In this document: piece by piece, positions 51,408 to 60,721 of the stretch
Numbering within the stretch: the stretch's first letter is position 1
How the letters are laid out: each line of letters starts with the position of its first letter
Source of the DNA: Nocardioides furvisabuli
Lineage (GTDB): Bacteria; Actinomycetota; Actinomycetes; Propionibacteriales; Nocardioidaceae
DNA length: 64,000 nucleotides
Direction: 5' to 3'
Assembly: GCF_021083185.1 (NCBI RefSeq)
Contig: NZ_JAIGQB010000002.1
Coordinates: 434,001-498,000 of the forward strand
Notes under the pieces: model-generated
What the model was told of the DNA's origin: nothing
The model's input: only the letters and a program-made list of their open reading frames with translations
Databases searched by the model: none
Position numbers and translations under genes: made by a program

Positions 51408-51422
51408 GCGGGCCGTTCCCGC
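51408..51422. promoter_or_regulatory. Dyad in the usp-adh divergent region
   Basis: GCGGG-CCGTT-CCCGC, 5-bp arms. Two further GGGCC-containing half-sites lie at 51364-51374 and 51391-51400. They could be sites for a stress or hypoxia regulator; no -10 hexamer is obvious in this 159-base gap. Confidence 0.35.
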
Positions 51423-51452
51423 GATGCTGGGAGTGAACTCGAGGAGGTCGAC

Positions 51453-52517
51453 ATGCGCGCGTTGCAGCTGCAGGAGTGGAAGAGCGAGCCGGTGCTCACG
51501 GAGGTGCCGGTGCCGGTGCCCGGACCCGGCGAGGTGCTGGTGCAGGTGGGGGCCGCGGGCGCGTGCCACTCCGACCTGCACCTGATGCACGAGTTCGAGC
51601 CGGGGACCCTCCCGTGGAACCCGCCCTTCACGCTCGGGCACGAGAACGCCGGCTGGGTGCACACCCTCGGCGAGGGCGTGAGCGGCCTCGAGGTCGGGCA
51701 GGCCGTCGCGGTCGTCGGCGCCTGGGGTTGCGGCACCTGCGCGCACTGCCTGGCGGGCCTCGAGACCTATTGCGAGCGCCCCGACCTGGCGCCGGTGGCC
51801 GGCGGCGGTGGCGGGCTCGGCATGGACGGCGGGATGGCCGACCACCTGCTCGTCCCCGCCGCGCGCCACCTCGTCCCGCTTCCCGACGGCCTCGAGGTCG
51901 TCGACGCCGCACCGCTGACCGACGCCGCGCTGACGCCCTACCACGCCGTACGCCGCTCGCTGGGCAAGCTCGGCCCCGGCACCACGGCGGTCGCGATCGG
52001 CGTGGGCGGGCTCGGTCACCTCGGCGTACAGGTGCTCAAGGCGGTCACCGCGACGCGCGTCATCGCCGTCGATGCTCGCGAGAGCGCCCGCGCCCATGCC
52101 GCCGCCCTCGGCGCAGACCTGGTGCTCGAGCCGGGTCCGGGCACCGCCGAGCGCATCCGCGAGGCGACCGGCGGGCGGGGCGCGGACGTCGTGCTCGACT
52201 TCGTCGGCTCCGACGAGACCCTGGCCACTGCCGCGGCCGCGATGCGCCAGCTCGGCGACCTCACGATCGTCGGGATCGCCGGCGGCACCCTGCCCGTGTC
52301 GTTCTTCGGCCTCCCCTACGAGGCCAGCGTCCAGACGACCTACTGGGGCAACCGCAGCGAGCTGGTCGAGGTGCTCGACCTCGCCGCGCGCGGCCTGCTG
52401 CACGCCGCCACGACAATCTACCCGCTCGAGGACGCCGTGGCGGCGTACGACGACCTGGCCCACGGTCGCGTGACCGGGCGGGCCGTCATCGTGCCGAACG
52501 ACACGTTCACGCGCTGA
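51453..52517 (+). CDS. Zinc-dependent alcohol dehydrogenase (MDR superfamily)
   Basis: 354 residues. The catalytic zinc ligands are C38 (GACHSD) and the GHENAG His-Glu pair; the structural zinc is held by four cysteines in WGCGTCAHCLAGLETYC. The NAD(P)-binding motif is GVGGLGHLG. It oxidises alcohols or reduces aldehydes. GAGGAGG is five to seven bases before the ATG at 51453. Divergent from the Usp gene with repeated GGGCC sites between, so both may respond to the same stress. Confidence 0.93.
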   Translation: MRALQLQEWKSEPVLTEVPVPVPGPGEVLVQVGAAGACHSDLHLMHEFEPGTLPWNPPFTLGHENAGWVHTLGEGVSGLEVGQAVAVVGAWGCGTCAHCLAGLETYCERPDLAPVAGGGGGLGMDGGMADHLLVPAARHLVPLPDGLEVVDAAPLTDAALTPYHAVRRSLGKLGPGTTAVAIGVGGLGHLGVQVLKAVTATRVIAVDARESARAHAAALGADLVLEPGPGTAERIREATGGRGADVVLDFVGSDETLATAAAAMRQLGDLTIVGIAGGTLPVSFFGLPYEASVQTTYWGNRSELVEVLDLAARGLLHAATTIYPLEDAVAAYDDLAHGRVTGRAVIVPNDTFTR

Positions 52518-52557
52518 GCGAGGCGTGCCGTCGTCGGTCCGCGGCGGCGTCAGGGTC

Positions 52558-52563
52558 TACGTT
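52558..52563 (+). promoter_or_regulatory. -10 element of the flavin oxidoreductase gene (leaderless)
   Basis: TACGTT, six bases before the GTG at 52570. Confidence 0.5.
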
Positions 52564-52569
52564 GGGTCG

Positions 52570-54141
52570 GTGACTTCCGGCACCCACAGCACCTATGACG
52601 TCGTCGTGGTCGGCGGCGGCCACAACGCCCTGGTCAGCGCCGCCTACCTCGCGCGCGCCGGCCTCTCGGTCGTCGTGCTCGAGCGCCTCGGCCACACCGG
52701 CGGCGCCGCCGTCTCCATCGAGCCCTTCGCCGGCCAGCCGGCCCGGCTCTCGCGCTACTCCTACCTCGTCAGCCTGATGCCCGAGCAGCTGATGGCCGAC
52801 CTGGCGCTGGACGTGCGCCTGACCTCGCGCACCACCGCGTCGTACACGCCCTGGACGCGCGACGGGCGCTCCGGCGGACTGCTGGTCGAGCGACCCGAGG
52901 GCGAGGCGACGCGCGCGTCGTTCCGCGACCTCACCGGCAGCGACGAGGAGTACGCCGCCTGGCAGGCGTTCTACGCCGAGGTCGGCCAGCTCGCCGAGGT
53001 GGTCGCGCCGACCCTGATGCAGCCGCTGCCGCTCGAGCGGGACGTCCGCGCCCTCGTCGACGAGCAGATCTGGGCCGACGTCGTCACCGACCCGCTGGGA
53101 CGGGCGATCACCTCGCGCTTCGCCGACGACACCGTGCGCGGGATCGTGGCGACCGACGCGCTCATCGGCACCTTCGCCTCGATGGACGACCCCTCGCTCA
53201 TCCAGAACCGCTGCTTCCTCTACCACCTGGTCGGCAACGGCACCGGAGAATGGCGCGTGCCGGTCGGTGGCATGGGCGCGGTCACCGACGCGCTCGCCCG
53301 GGCCGCGGTCGAGGCCGGCGCGGAGATCATCACCGATGCCGGCGTCAGCGCGATCACGCCCGGCGCCGACGGCGCCGAGGTCACCTTCCACGACGGCGCA
53401 CGAGACCGGTCCGTCACCGGACGCCGGGTCCTGTCGGGCGTCGCGCCGTGGGTGCTGCGGATCCTGCTCGGCGAGGGCGAGGACGCGGCGAGCAAGCCGG
53501 CCGGCTCGCAGCTCAAGATCAACTTCCTGCTCGACCGGCTCCCCCGGCTGCGCTCCGGCGCCGACCCGGCCGTCGCGTTCGCCGGCACGCTGCACCTCGA
53601 CGAGGACTACAGCCGCCTCGAGCAGGCGTACGCGGCCGCGGCCGGCGGCTCGGTGCCGGACCCGCTGCCGGGCGAGGTCTACTGCCACAGCCTCAGCGAC
53701 CCCTCGATCCTTGGCGATCGGGCCGGCTCGGCACACACGCTGACCTACTTCGGCCTGCACACCCCCGCCGCCCTCTTCGACTCCGACCCTGCCGCGCGCG
53801 ACGTGGCTGTGCAGCGGGCACTCGCCTCGCTGGACGCGGTGCTGGCCGAGCCGATCGAGGGCTGCCTGGCCCGCGACGCCGACGGCAACCCCTGCCTCGA
53901 GGCCAAGGTCCCGCAGGACGTCGAGAAGGACCTCGCGATGCCCGGCGGGCACATCTTCCACGGCGACCTCGAGTGGCCGTGGGCGCCCAACCGCTCGCGG
54001 CTCGACACGCCCGCGCAGCAGTGGGGCGTGCAGACCGGGCACGACTCGGTGCTGCTCTGCGGGTCGGGCGCGCGACGCGGCGGCGCGGTCTCCGGGCTCG
54101 GCGGCCACAACGCCGCGCAGGCCGTGCTCGCCGAGCTCTGA
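52570..54141 (+). CDS. FAD-dependent oxidoreductase (phytoene desaturase/PYROXD2-like)
   Basis: 523 residues. The dinucleotide-binding fold at the N-terminus (VVVVGGGHNALVSAAYLARAGLSVVVLER) is followed by the HTGGAA loop, and the C-terminal flavin-contacting segment is LLCGSGARRGGAVSGLGGHNAA. The central VPVGGMGAVTDALARAA motif is that of carotenoid-desaturase-like enzymes. No carotenoid genes adjoin, so the closer match is PYROXD2-like proteins of unknown substrate. The GTG at 52570 is set by the TACGTT -10; there is no Shine-Dalgarno. Confidence 0.85.
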   Translation: MTSGTHSTYDVVVVGGGHNALVSAAYLARAGLSVVVLERLGHTGGAAVSIEPFAGQPARLSRYSYLVSLMPEQLMADLALDVRLTSRTTASYTPWTRDGRSGGLLVERPEGEATRASFRDLTGSDEEYAAWQAFYAEVGQLAEVVAPTLMQPLPLERDVRALVDEQIWADVVTDPLGRAITSRFADDTVRGIVATDALIGTFASMDDPSLIQNRCFLYHLVGNGTGEWRVPVGGMGAVTDALARAAVEAGAEIITDAGVSAITPGADGAEVTFHDGARDRSVTGRRVLSGVAPWVLRILLGEGEDAASKPAGSQLKINFLLDRLPRLRSGADPAVAFAGTLHLDEDYSRLEQAYAAAAGGSVPDPLPGEVYCHSLSDPSILGDRAGSAHTLTYFGLHTPAALFDSDPAARDVAVQRALASLDAVLAEPIEGCLARDADGNPCLEAKVPQDVEKDLAMPGGHIFHGDLEWPWAPNRSRLDTPAQQWGVQTGHDSVLLCGSGARRGGAVSGLGGHNAAQAVLAEL

Positions 54142-54192
54142 GCGAGTTCGGGCGAACGCCTGCCGACGGAGTCGGGTACGCCTACGATCGCG

Positions 54193-56382
54193 GTGCTCTC
54201 CACCGACAGGGACTTCTCCGTGCCCACTGCTCCGCGCCACCTCATCCGGTCCCTGGCGATCTGGGCGACCGTGCTGACCGCACTCGTCCCGGCTCCCGCC
54301 CCGGCCGGGATCCCTGCGTCCGCAGGTGCCTGCGCCAGCCCCCTGCTGGACCGGGCGACCAGAGGATCGGACGTGCGCGCCTCGTCCCCCGGTGCCCTGG
54401 CAGCGGCGGCTCGGGTGAACGGCGTCGATGCGCGCGACCTGGCGGAGCGGGTGTCAGCGGACCGCACGCTGTGGCTCGACGTCTGCGGTCGCGCCTTCCA
54501 CGTCGAACGCGCCGATCCCGTGCTCCCAGGGCCCCGCGAGCGTCCGGACCTCCCCGCGTCGACCACCGACCCCGGTCCGCTCTCGTCGGCGCTGGACCTC
54601 GAGTCGCGCCCCGGCGCCGCCCTCACGATCCACCTCGACTTCACCGGCGGCAGCGTGTCCGGCACTGCCTGGAACGACACCTACGCCGCACCCACCATGG
54701 ACGTCGCCCCCTACTCCATCACTGCGCCCGTCGACACGGCGTTCAGCTCGGCGGAGCTCACGGAGATCCAGAAGGCGTGGCAGGTCGTGGCCGAGGACTA
54801 CGCGCCGTTCGACGTCAACGTCACGACCAGGACGCCCGCTCCGGGGGCGATCGAACGCACCGGCCCCACGGACACGGTCTACGGGACGCGCGTCCTCGTC
54901 ACTGCCGGCGGCACGATCTACGACTCCTGCCGGTGCGGCGGGGTGGCGTACCTCGACGTCTTCGACCTCACCGCGGACCACGAGCGTCACCAGCCGGCGT
55001 GGGTCTTCACGCAGGGCACCTCCACGTCCGGGCGCAGGCTCGGTGAGGCCGCTTCACACGAGGCCGGCCACACGCTCGGTCTGGGCCACGACGGGGCCGG
55101 GTCCTCCGCCTACTACCCGGGGGCGGCGCCCTGGGCCCCGATCATGGGCACGTCCTACAACCAGCCGGTGACCCAGTGGTCAGCCGGCGAGTACCCCGGA
55201 GCAACCAACACCGAGGACGACCTCGCCGTCATCTCGGCCCGGCTCGGCATCCGCGACGACGACCACGCGGACACCGCCGACGGGGCGACCGCACTGGGCA
55301 GCACTCCCGTCGCGGGCGTCATCACGACCCGCACGGACACCGACGCCTTCGCCTTCACGGCCAGTGGGGAGACCTCGGTCACCGCGACTCCCGGCCCGGG
55401 ACATCCCGACCTCGACCTGCGCCTTCGGATCCTGGACTCGGCAGGCACGGTCGTCGCCGCGCTCGACCCGCCCGTGGCACGTGTCAGTCCCTCACTGGCG
55501 ACCGGCCTGGACGCCACCTGGACCGCCACGCTGCCCGAGGGGACGAGCTCCTACACCGCTCTGGTCGATGGGGTCGGCAGCGGGGACCCCGCAACGGCCG
55601 GGAACTACAGCGACTACGCCTCGGTCGGGCACTACCGCATCGCGCTCCGCACCGGCACCCGCGCGGACCCGCTCACGATCACGCCGACGACGCCACCCGC
55701 GGGCACCGTGGGTGTCGAGTACTCAGCCACCCTCGGCGTCGCAGCGGGTGGCGCGGCACCGTATCGCTGGTCGGCCGCCGGCCTTCCCGCGGGCCTGGCG
55801 ATGGACCCTTCCACCGCGGCCGTGTCAGGCGTCCCCGCGGATCCGGGATCCTTCTCCGTCACGCTCACAGCCACCGACACCACCGGGGCCTCCGACACCG
55901 CAAGCCTGGCGCTGGTGGTCGCGCCCGCCGCTGCCCCAGGCGTGCCCACCTCCCCCGGGGCGCTGGAACCCCCCACGGCGACGACGGTCCCGTCCCCCGA
56001 CGCTGCCACGGACCCCGAGGACGACGCGGTGCTCGGCTTCCTCACAGCGCGCCGGCTGCGCGCCGGGTTCGTGCACCGCCGCTACCGCACACGGATCACC
56101 ACCGTCGGCGCCGAGGGAGCGGTGACGTGGCGCCGTTCCGGCGCGCTGCCCCGCGGCGTGCGGCTGGTACGACGCGCCTCGGGGACCGTCCTCCTGTCCG
56201 GGCGCCCGACCGCGGCGGGCAGGTACGCAGTGCGACTCGTCGCCAGGGACGCCGTCGGTGCACGCGCCGAGCGCACCTTCGTCCTCCGCATCGTGCGCCG
56301 GAGCCACCCCCCAGCAGCGCGGCGCTGGTCCGACCGAGTGGCACCGCCCGGCCCTCCTGCTGTGGCAGGGTTGCGGCCATGA
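54193..56382 (+). CDS. Secreted zinc metalloprotease-like protein with Ig-type domain
   Basis: 729 residues. A signal sequence (hydrophobic stretch SLAIWATVLTALVPAPAPA) is followed by a propeptide-like region. The metzincin site is H289-E-A-G-H293-T-L-G-L-G-H299-D. A pre-peptidase-type beta domain (about 380-490) and a putative Ig domain (PTTPPAGTVGVEYSATLGV onward, about 495-580) follow, then a second Ig-like segment. Likely cell-wall or medium protease. GTG at 54193 is four bases after TACGAT; GTG at 54220 is an alternative. It overlaps the next gene as ATGA. Confidence 0.8.
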   Translation: MLSTDRDFSVPTAPRHLIRSLAIWATVLTALVPAPAPAGIPASAGACASPLLDRATRGSDVRASSPGALAAAARVNGVDARDLAERVSADRTLWLDVCGRAFHVERADPVLPGPRERPDLPASTTDPGPLSSALDLESRPGAALTIHLDFTGGSVSGTAWNDTYAAPTMDVAPYSITAPVDTAFSSAELTEIQKAWQVVAEDYAPFDVNVTTRTPAPGAIERTGPTDTVYGTRVLVTAGGTIYDSCRCGGVAYLDVFDLTADHERHQPAWVFTQGTSTSGRRLGEAASHEAGHTLGLGHDGAGSSAYYPGAAPWAPIMGTSYNQPVTQWSAGEYPGATNTEDDLAVISARLGIRDDDHADTADGATALGSTPVAGVITTRTDTDAFAFTASGETSVTATPGPGHPDLDLRLRILDSAGTVVAALDPPVARVSPSLATGLDATWTATLPEGTSSYTALVDGVGSGDPATAGNYSDYASVGHYRIALRTGTRADPLTITPTTPPAGTVGVEYSATLGVAAGGAAPYRWSAAGLPAGLAMDPSTAAVSGVPADPGSFSVTLTATDTTGASDTASLALVVAPAAAPGVPTSPGALEPPTATTVPSPDAATDPEDDAVLGFLTARRLRAGFVHRRYRTRITTVGAEGAVTWRRSGALPRGVRLVRRASGTVLLSGRPTAAGRYAVRLVARDAVGARAERTFVLRIVRRSHPPAARRWSDRVAPPGPPAVAGLRP

Positions 56383-57443
56383 GCGAAGGCCAGGTCTCCA
56401 CCGAGGAGCTGCCCCTACGGATGTCCGAGGGGTTCGAGGCGTGGCTCGCCGCGGCGGACGCCTCGCTGGTCTTCGCCCTCCCACCGGCGAAGCTGGTGTT
56501 CGTCGGACTCGACGACGGCGGCGGCATCGCCGTCTTCGAGCGCACCTTCGACAAGGCGATGGGCATCGCCCACGACGCCGAGCGCGACGCGATCTACGTC
56601 GGGACCCGCCGGGAGATCTGGCGGCTCCAGAACGCCTTGGCGCCGGGTGAGCAGACCCCGGGAGGGCATGACCGCCTCTACGTCCCGATGCGGCGCTCGA
56701 GCACCGGCTACGTCAACATCCACGACCTCGGCGTCCAGGACGACGGCCGGGTGGTGATGGTCAACACCCGGTTCGGGTGCCTGGCCGAGATGAGCCGGAC
56801 GCACTCGTTCAAGCCGGTCTGGTGGCCCCCGTTCCTGCCGGGCCCCGCGCCGAACGACCGCTGCCACCTCAACGGCCTGGCGATGCGTCACGGCGTGCCG
56901 GACGCCGTCACCACGGTCTCGACGTCGACGGAGGTCGACGGGTGGCGCGCCCACAGGCGTGACGGGGGCGCGATCATCGACGTCGCCTCGGGCGAGGTCA
57001 TCTGTCATGGGCTGTCGATGCCTCATTCCCCACGGTGGCACGGCGACGACCTGTGGGTGGCCAACGCAGGCACGGGTGAGCTCGGACGAGTCGACACTGA
57101 GCGCGGACGCTTCGAGCCCGTGGCCGCCCTCCCCGGCTTCGCCCGGGGCCTGTGCTTCGTCGGCGACCACGCCGTCGTCGGCACGTCCAAGCCGCGCCAC
57201 GGCGACATCTACTCCGGGCTCGCGCTCGACGACCGGCTCTCGGCGAAGGGGTGGCCGCCACGCCTGGGCGTGTTCGTGGTCGACCTCCGGTCCGGCGAGG
57301 TCGTGGAGTGGCTGCAGGTCGACGGCGCGGCTCGCGAGATCTTCGAGGTGATCGCGCTTCCCGGGGTGCGTCGTCCCGCAGCCCTCGGGCTCACCTCGGA
57401 CGAGATCACCACGCACGTCCGCCTCGCCGGAGCGCCGGCATGA
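56379..57443 (+). CDS. TIGR03032-like beta-propeller protein, copy 1
   Basis: 354 residues, no signal peptide. The signature RCHLNGLAMRHG and repeated GLAxxDD/VxDLRSGEVVEWL strands fit the TIGR03032 family, a likely six-bladed propeller of unknown function. DRLYVPMRRSSTGYVNIHDLGVQDDGRVV is typical of its central blades. The ATG at 56379 shares ATGA with the protease stop; CAGGGT seven bases upstream may add a promoter. It is followed by a paralogue with the same kind of overlap. Confidence 0.8.
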   Translation: MSEGQVSTEELPLRMSEGFEAWLAAADASLVFALPPAKLVFVGLDDGGGIAVFERTFDKAMGIAHDAERDAIYVGTRREIWRLQNALAPGEQTPGGHDRLYVPMRRSSTGYVNIHDLGVQDDGRVVMVNTRFGCLAEMSRTHSFKPVWWPPFLPGPAPNDRCHLNGLAMRHGVPDAVTTVSTSTEVDGWRAHRRDGGAIIDVASGEVICHGLSMPHSPRWHGDDLWVANAGTGELGRVDTERGRFEPVAALPGFARGLCFVGDHAVVGTSKPRHGDIYSGLALDDRLSAKGWPPRLGVFVVDLRSGEVVEWLQVDGAAREIFEVIALPGVRRPAALGLTSDEITTHVRLAGAPA

Positions 57444-58522
57444 GCGACGCGCAGTGGACCCAGCCGGTGGCCCCGGTGACCGTCGGCCCCGGCCTCGTCG
57501 CCGTGGCCTCGCTCAACGCCACGCCGTCGGCCGGCTTCGTCGCCTGGCTGCGTGCCGCCGGAGCCAGCCTGGTGGTGAGCACCGGTGACAAGCTGCTGAC
57601 CATCGGCGTGCGCGACGACCAGATCGCCGTGAGCGAGCTGCGCTTCGACGTCGTGATGGGCCTGGCCGTCTCCCCGGACGGCTCCCTGCTCGCCGCCAGT
57701 CGCTGGCAGCTCCACGAGCTGCACGACGCGCTGGCCGGCTCCCGGGGCCCGGGCGGTGAGGACCGCATGCTCTTCAACCAGGTCTCGCACACGACGGGCT
57801 TCGTGGGAATCCGCGACGTCGCCGTCGACCGCACCGGACGCGTGCTCTTCACCACCGCGTTGTGCAACGGCGTTGCCACGCTCACCGACCGCGGCGACCT
57901 CGACCTCGTGGCTCGACCGCCCTTCGTGTCCGAGGCCGTCGTGGAGGAGCGCTGCCACGCCCTCGGACTGGGGCTCGACGACGGTGAGCTCGCCTACCTC
58001 ACGGCCGCGGCAGAGACCGACGAGGCCGGAGGCTGGCTGGGCATGGTTGCGGATGGCGGGGTCGTGGTCGACGTACGCGCCGACAAGGTGCTGACGCGCG
58101 GATTGTCGCTGCCGTGCTCACCGCGGGTGCACGGCGACCGGCTCTACGTGACCGACGGAGGCACCGGCGAGCTGCTGCACGTGGACCGCGGGACCGGTGC
58201 CGCCTCGTCGGTGGTCACGCTGCCGGGGATCGCGCGTGGACTCGCGTTCATCGCCGACCGAGCCGTGGTCGGGTGCTCCGTTCCGCCGGACGAGGGGCCC
58301 TACGCGGCGCTCCCCGTCTCGCTCGAGCGCCCCGCGGAGCCGCGGCACGGGATCGCCGTCGTGGACGTCGACGCGGGACGGGTCGAGCACACGCTGACGA
58401 TCACCGGCGGCTCGGGCGAGGTGCACGCCGTCGCGGTCGTCGAGCAGGCACAACTGGTGGGGATCCGCTGGCAGCACATCGACGCCGAGGGGTGGTTTGT
58501 GCTCGAAACGACCACCGGCTGA
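57440..58522 (+). CDS. TIGR03032-like beta-propeller protein, copy 2 (diverged)
   Basis: 360 residues, paralogous to the preceding gene along its length: FDVVMGLAVSPDGS against FDKAMGIAHDAERD, and RCHALGLGLDDG in place of the RCHLNGLAM signature. The Asn of the signature is lost, so the copy may have a different ligand or a scaffolding role. ATGA overlap with copy 1 shows coupled translation. Neither copy has a signal peptide, although the first gene of the operon is secreted. Confidence 0.75.
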   Translation: MSDAQWTQPVAPVTVGPGLVAVASLNATPSAGFVAWLRAAGASLVVSTGDKLLTIGVRDDQIAVSELRFDVVMGLAVSPDGSLLAASRWQLHELHDALAGSRGPGGEDRMLFNQVSHTTGFVGIRDVAVDRTGRVLFTTALCNGVATLTDRGDLDLVARPPFVSEAVVEERCHALGLGLDDGELAYLTAAAETDEAGGWLGMVADGGVVVDVRADKVLTRGLSLPCSPRVHGDRLYVTDGGTGELLHVDRGTGAASSVVTLPGIARGLAFIADRAVVGCSVPPDEGPYAALPVSLERPAEPRHGIAVVDVDAGRVEHTLTITGGSGEVHAVAVVEQAQLVGIRWQHIDAEGWFVLETTTG

Positions 58523-58607
58523 CGTCAGCGGTGCCAGACTCCGTTCGCCGACCGCGTCGCGGCCCGGCCTCTCGGACCTCCCACCTCTGCCACCGAAAGG
58601 TCTCACC

Positions 58608-60401
58608 ATGCCCCGTCGCTCGATCCTGGAGCGCCGTCGTCGCTCGACGCTCCTCAGCATCGCGACCATCTGCGCCCTCTCCCTCCCCACTGCCGCGATC
58701 GTCGCGGCGTCACCCTCCGCAGCCGAGGAGGACAAGTTCGCAGGCGGCAAGCAGGTCTCTCCCGAGTCGGTCGCGGGCGACGGCCGCGTCGCCCAGGGCT
58801 CGGGCGACGTGGCCCTCACCGACGGCGTCGGGGCCACGTGGTTCATCAACACCAACATCACCTTCAGCACGACCAGCAGTGCCAGCGGTGCCGCGTCCGA
58901 TGCCACCTTCACGGACCCGGTCGTCGCCTCGACGGCGAGCGGCGGCACGACGAGCACGACCCTCAGCGACGCGTTCGACGGCTACAACGCGCTGTCGACC
59001 TTCGTCGGCACGCTGCCCCCGTCGCCCGAGACCGTCCGGACGTCCTCGGCGCAGGCGCCCGCCGAAGCGCTGCGCTACAACCAGCTCGGGGCCGAGCCGA
59101 CGACGAGCTGCGACGGGCGTGCACTGGTCTACCCCGACCAGGCCAACGGTGCACTCACGGTCTCCCGCAAGGTCTTCGTGCCCTCGGACGCCGGCTACGC
59201 CCGCTGGACCAACACGGTGACCAACACCTCCGACACGGCCACCACGGCCACGCTCTACGTCGACAACAACCTCGGCTCCGACAGCAACACCCGCATCTTC
59301 GACAGCTCGGGCGGGGACACCGCCGTCGACACCTCCGACAGCTGGGTCGGCACGTTCCAGAACTGGTCCGGCACCACCTCGGGCGACCCCCGCATCGGCC
59401 ACGTGCTGCAGGGCGACGGCGCAGCCCCCACCCTCCTCGAGTCGAGCTTCACCGACGGCGACGACAACCCGTTCTGGACCTACCAGGTCGAGCTCGCGCC
59501 GGGACAGACGCGGTCGATCCTCAACTACACGGTGCTCCGGCCCACCCAGGCGGCGGCCGCAGCCGCCGCCTCGGCCATCGCCGCGAACGCCCCCCAGGCC
59601 TGCATGAGCCAGGACGAGGCCAACGCGGTCTCCAACTTCAAGGGTCTCGGCACCAAGCCGACCCTGGTGCTGCCGGCGGCGCTCACCCGGCAGGCGACCG
59701 GGCCCGACGGTGCCACCGTGACCTACTCCGCATCGGCGAAGGACGGCAACAACCAGCCGCTCACGCCGACGTGCACCCCTGCCTCCGGCACGGTGTTCAA
59801 GGTCGGCACCACGACCGTCACCTGCACCGCGACCGACGCGCAGGGACGCACCAGCACCGGCACGTTCGACGTGACCGTGACGCCCCTCGCACCGAGCGGG
59901 TCGTGCGACGGTGAGGCCGTCACCATCGTGGCGAAGCCCGGTTTTCCCACCACCGGCACCGAGGGCAGGGACGTGATCCTCGGGACCACCGGTGCCGACA
60001 CCATCAGGTCCCTCGGCGGGGACGACCTCGTCTGCGGCCTCGGCGGCGACGACGTGATCAAGGGTGGCGCGGGCGACGACAGGATCCTCGCCGGCGCCGG
60101 CGCCGACAAGGTCGTCGGCGGTCGGGGCGACGACACCGTCCTGGGACGCTCCGGCGATGACACCGTCAAGGGCGGCGCTGGCGACGACGTCATCAAGGGC
60201 CGCACCGGCGATGACACCATCAAGGGCGGCGGTGGCGACGACCGCATCGTCGGGGGTGCTGGTGACGACACCGCTCGCGGCGGAGCGGGCAACGACCGCA
60301 TCCGGGGCAACCGCGGTGACGACGTGCTCACCGGTGGTCCCGGCAAGAACAACGTCAAGGGCGGTCGCGGCCGCGACCGGGTCGACGGCAAGGTCGGCTG
60401 A
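58608..60401 (+). CDS. Secreted RTX-type calcium-binding protein with HYR domain
   Basis: 597 residues. An Arg-rich start and hydrophobic segment (LLSIATICALSLPTAAIVAAS) end in a probable AxA cleavage site. Residues 40-330 form a beta-rich region of unknown type (Thr/Ser-rich). An HYR domain (about 360-430) precedes at least 12 RTX nonapeptides of GGxGDDxIx form (450-590), which fold into a Ca2+-binding roll. No ABC/TolC-type exporter is adjacent, and the signal peptide implies Sec export. AAAGG lies eight bases before the ATG. Confidence 0.85.
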   Translation: MPRRSILERRRRSTLLSIATICALSLPTAAIVAASPSAAEEDKFAGGKQVSPESVAGDGRVAQGSGDVALTDGVGATWFINTNITFSTTSSASGAASDATFTDPVVASTASGGTTSTTLSDAFDGYNALSTFVGTLPPSPETVRTSSAQAPAEALRYNQLGAEPTTSCDGRALVYPDQANGALTVSRKVFVPSDAGYARWTNTVTNTSDTATTATLYVDNNLGSDSNTRIFDSSGGDTAVDTSDSWVGTFQNWSGTTSGDPRIGHVLQGDGAAPTLLESSFTDGDDNPFWTYQVELAPGQTRSILNYTVLRPTQAAAAAAASAIAANAPQACMSQDEANAVSNFKGLGTKPTLVLPAALTRQATGPDGATVTYSASAKDGNNQPLTPTCTPASGTVFKVGTTTVTCTATDAQGRTSTGTFDVTVTPLAPSGSCDGEAVTIVAKPGFPTTGTEGRDVILGTTGADTIRSLGGDDLVCGLGGDDVIKGGAGDDRILAGAGADKVVGGRGDDTVLGRSGDDTVKGGAGDDVIKGRTGDDTIKGGGGDDRIVGGAGDDTARGGAGNDRIRGNRGDDVLTGGPGKNNVKGGRGRDRVDGKVG

Positions 60402-60413
60402 ACCCGACCGGGC

Positions 60414-60458
60414 GGCGGCGCCCACGATCGGCCGTGTCGGCAGGTCGTGGGCGTCGCC
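60414..60458 (+). terminator. Terminator after the RTX gene
   Basis: A 14-bp stem with one G-T pair (60414-60427 with 60445-60458) and a 17-base loop, 12 bases after the stop codon. Confidence 0.65.
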
Positions 60459-60528
60459 ACCCGGCTGACGCTCCGCCGATTTTCGCTCCACGGTGCGCGC
60501 TGATAGTGTTTCTCCTGCTTCACCGCAC

Positions 60529-60601
<73 letters not shown>

Positions 60602-60605
60602 CGAC

Positions 60606-60633
60606 GAACGGCCAGCCTCCGGGCTGGCCGTTC
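60606..60633 (+). terminator. Terminator of tRNA-Lys
   Basis: A perfect 12-bp stem (GAACGGCCAGCC at 60606-60617 with 60622-60633), TCCG loop, then TGCTTTC. Confidence 0.8.
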
Positions 60634-60721
60634 TGCTTTCCCGCACCGTTCCCCGGCGCCGCGCCTGCTCGCCGGTCTACCCTCGCGGGACCGCCCCCCC
60701 GTCTCGAGAAGAGGTACCCCC

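Noticed and set aside
58608-60401. RTX protein as part of a type I secretion toxin system
   Set aside because: It has a Sec signal peptide, and no ABC exporter, membrane fusion protein or acyltransferase adjoins it.
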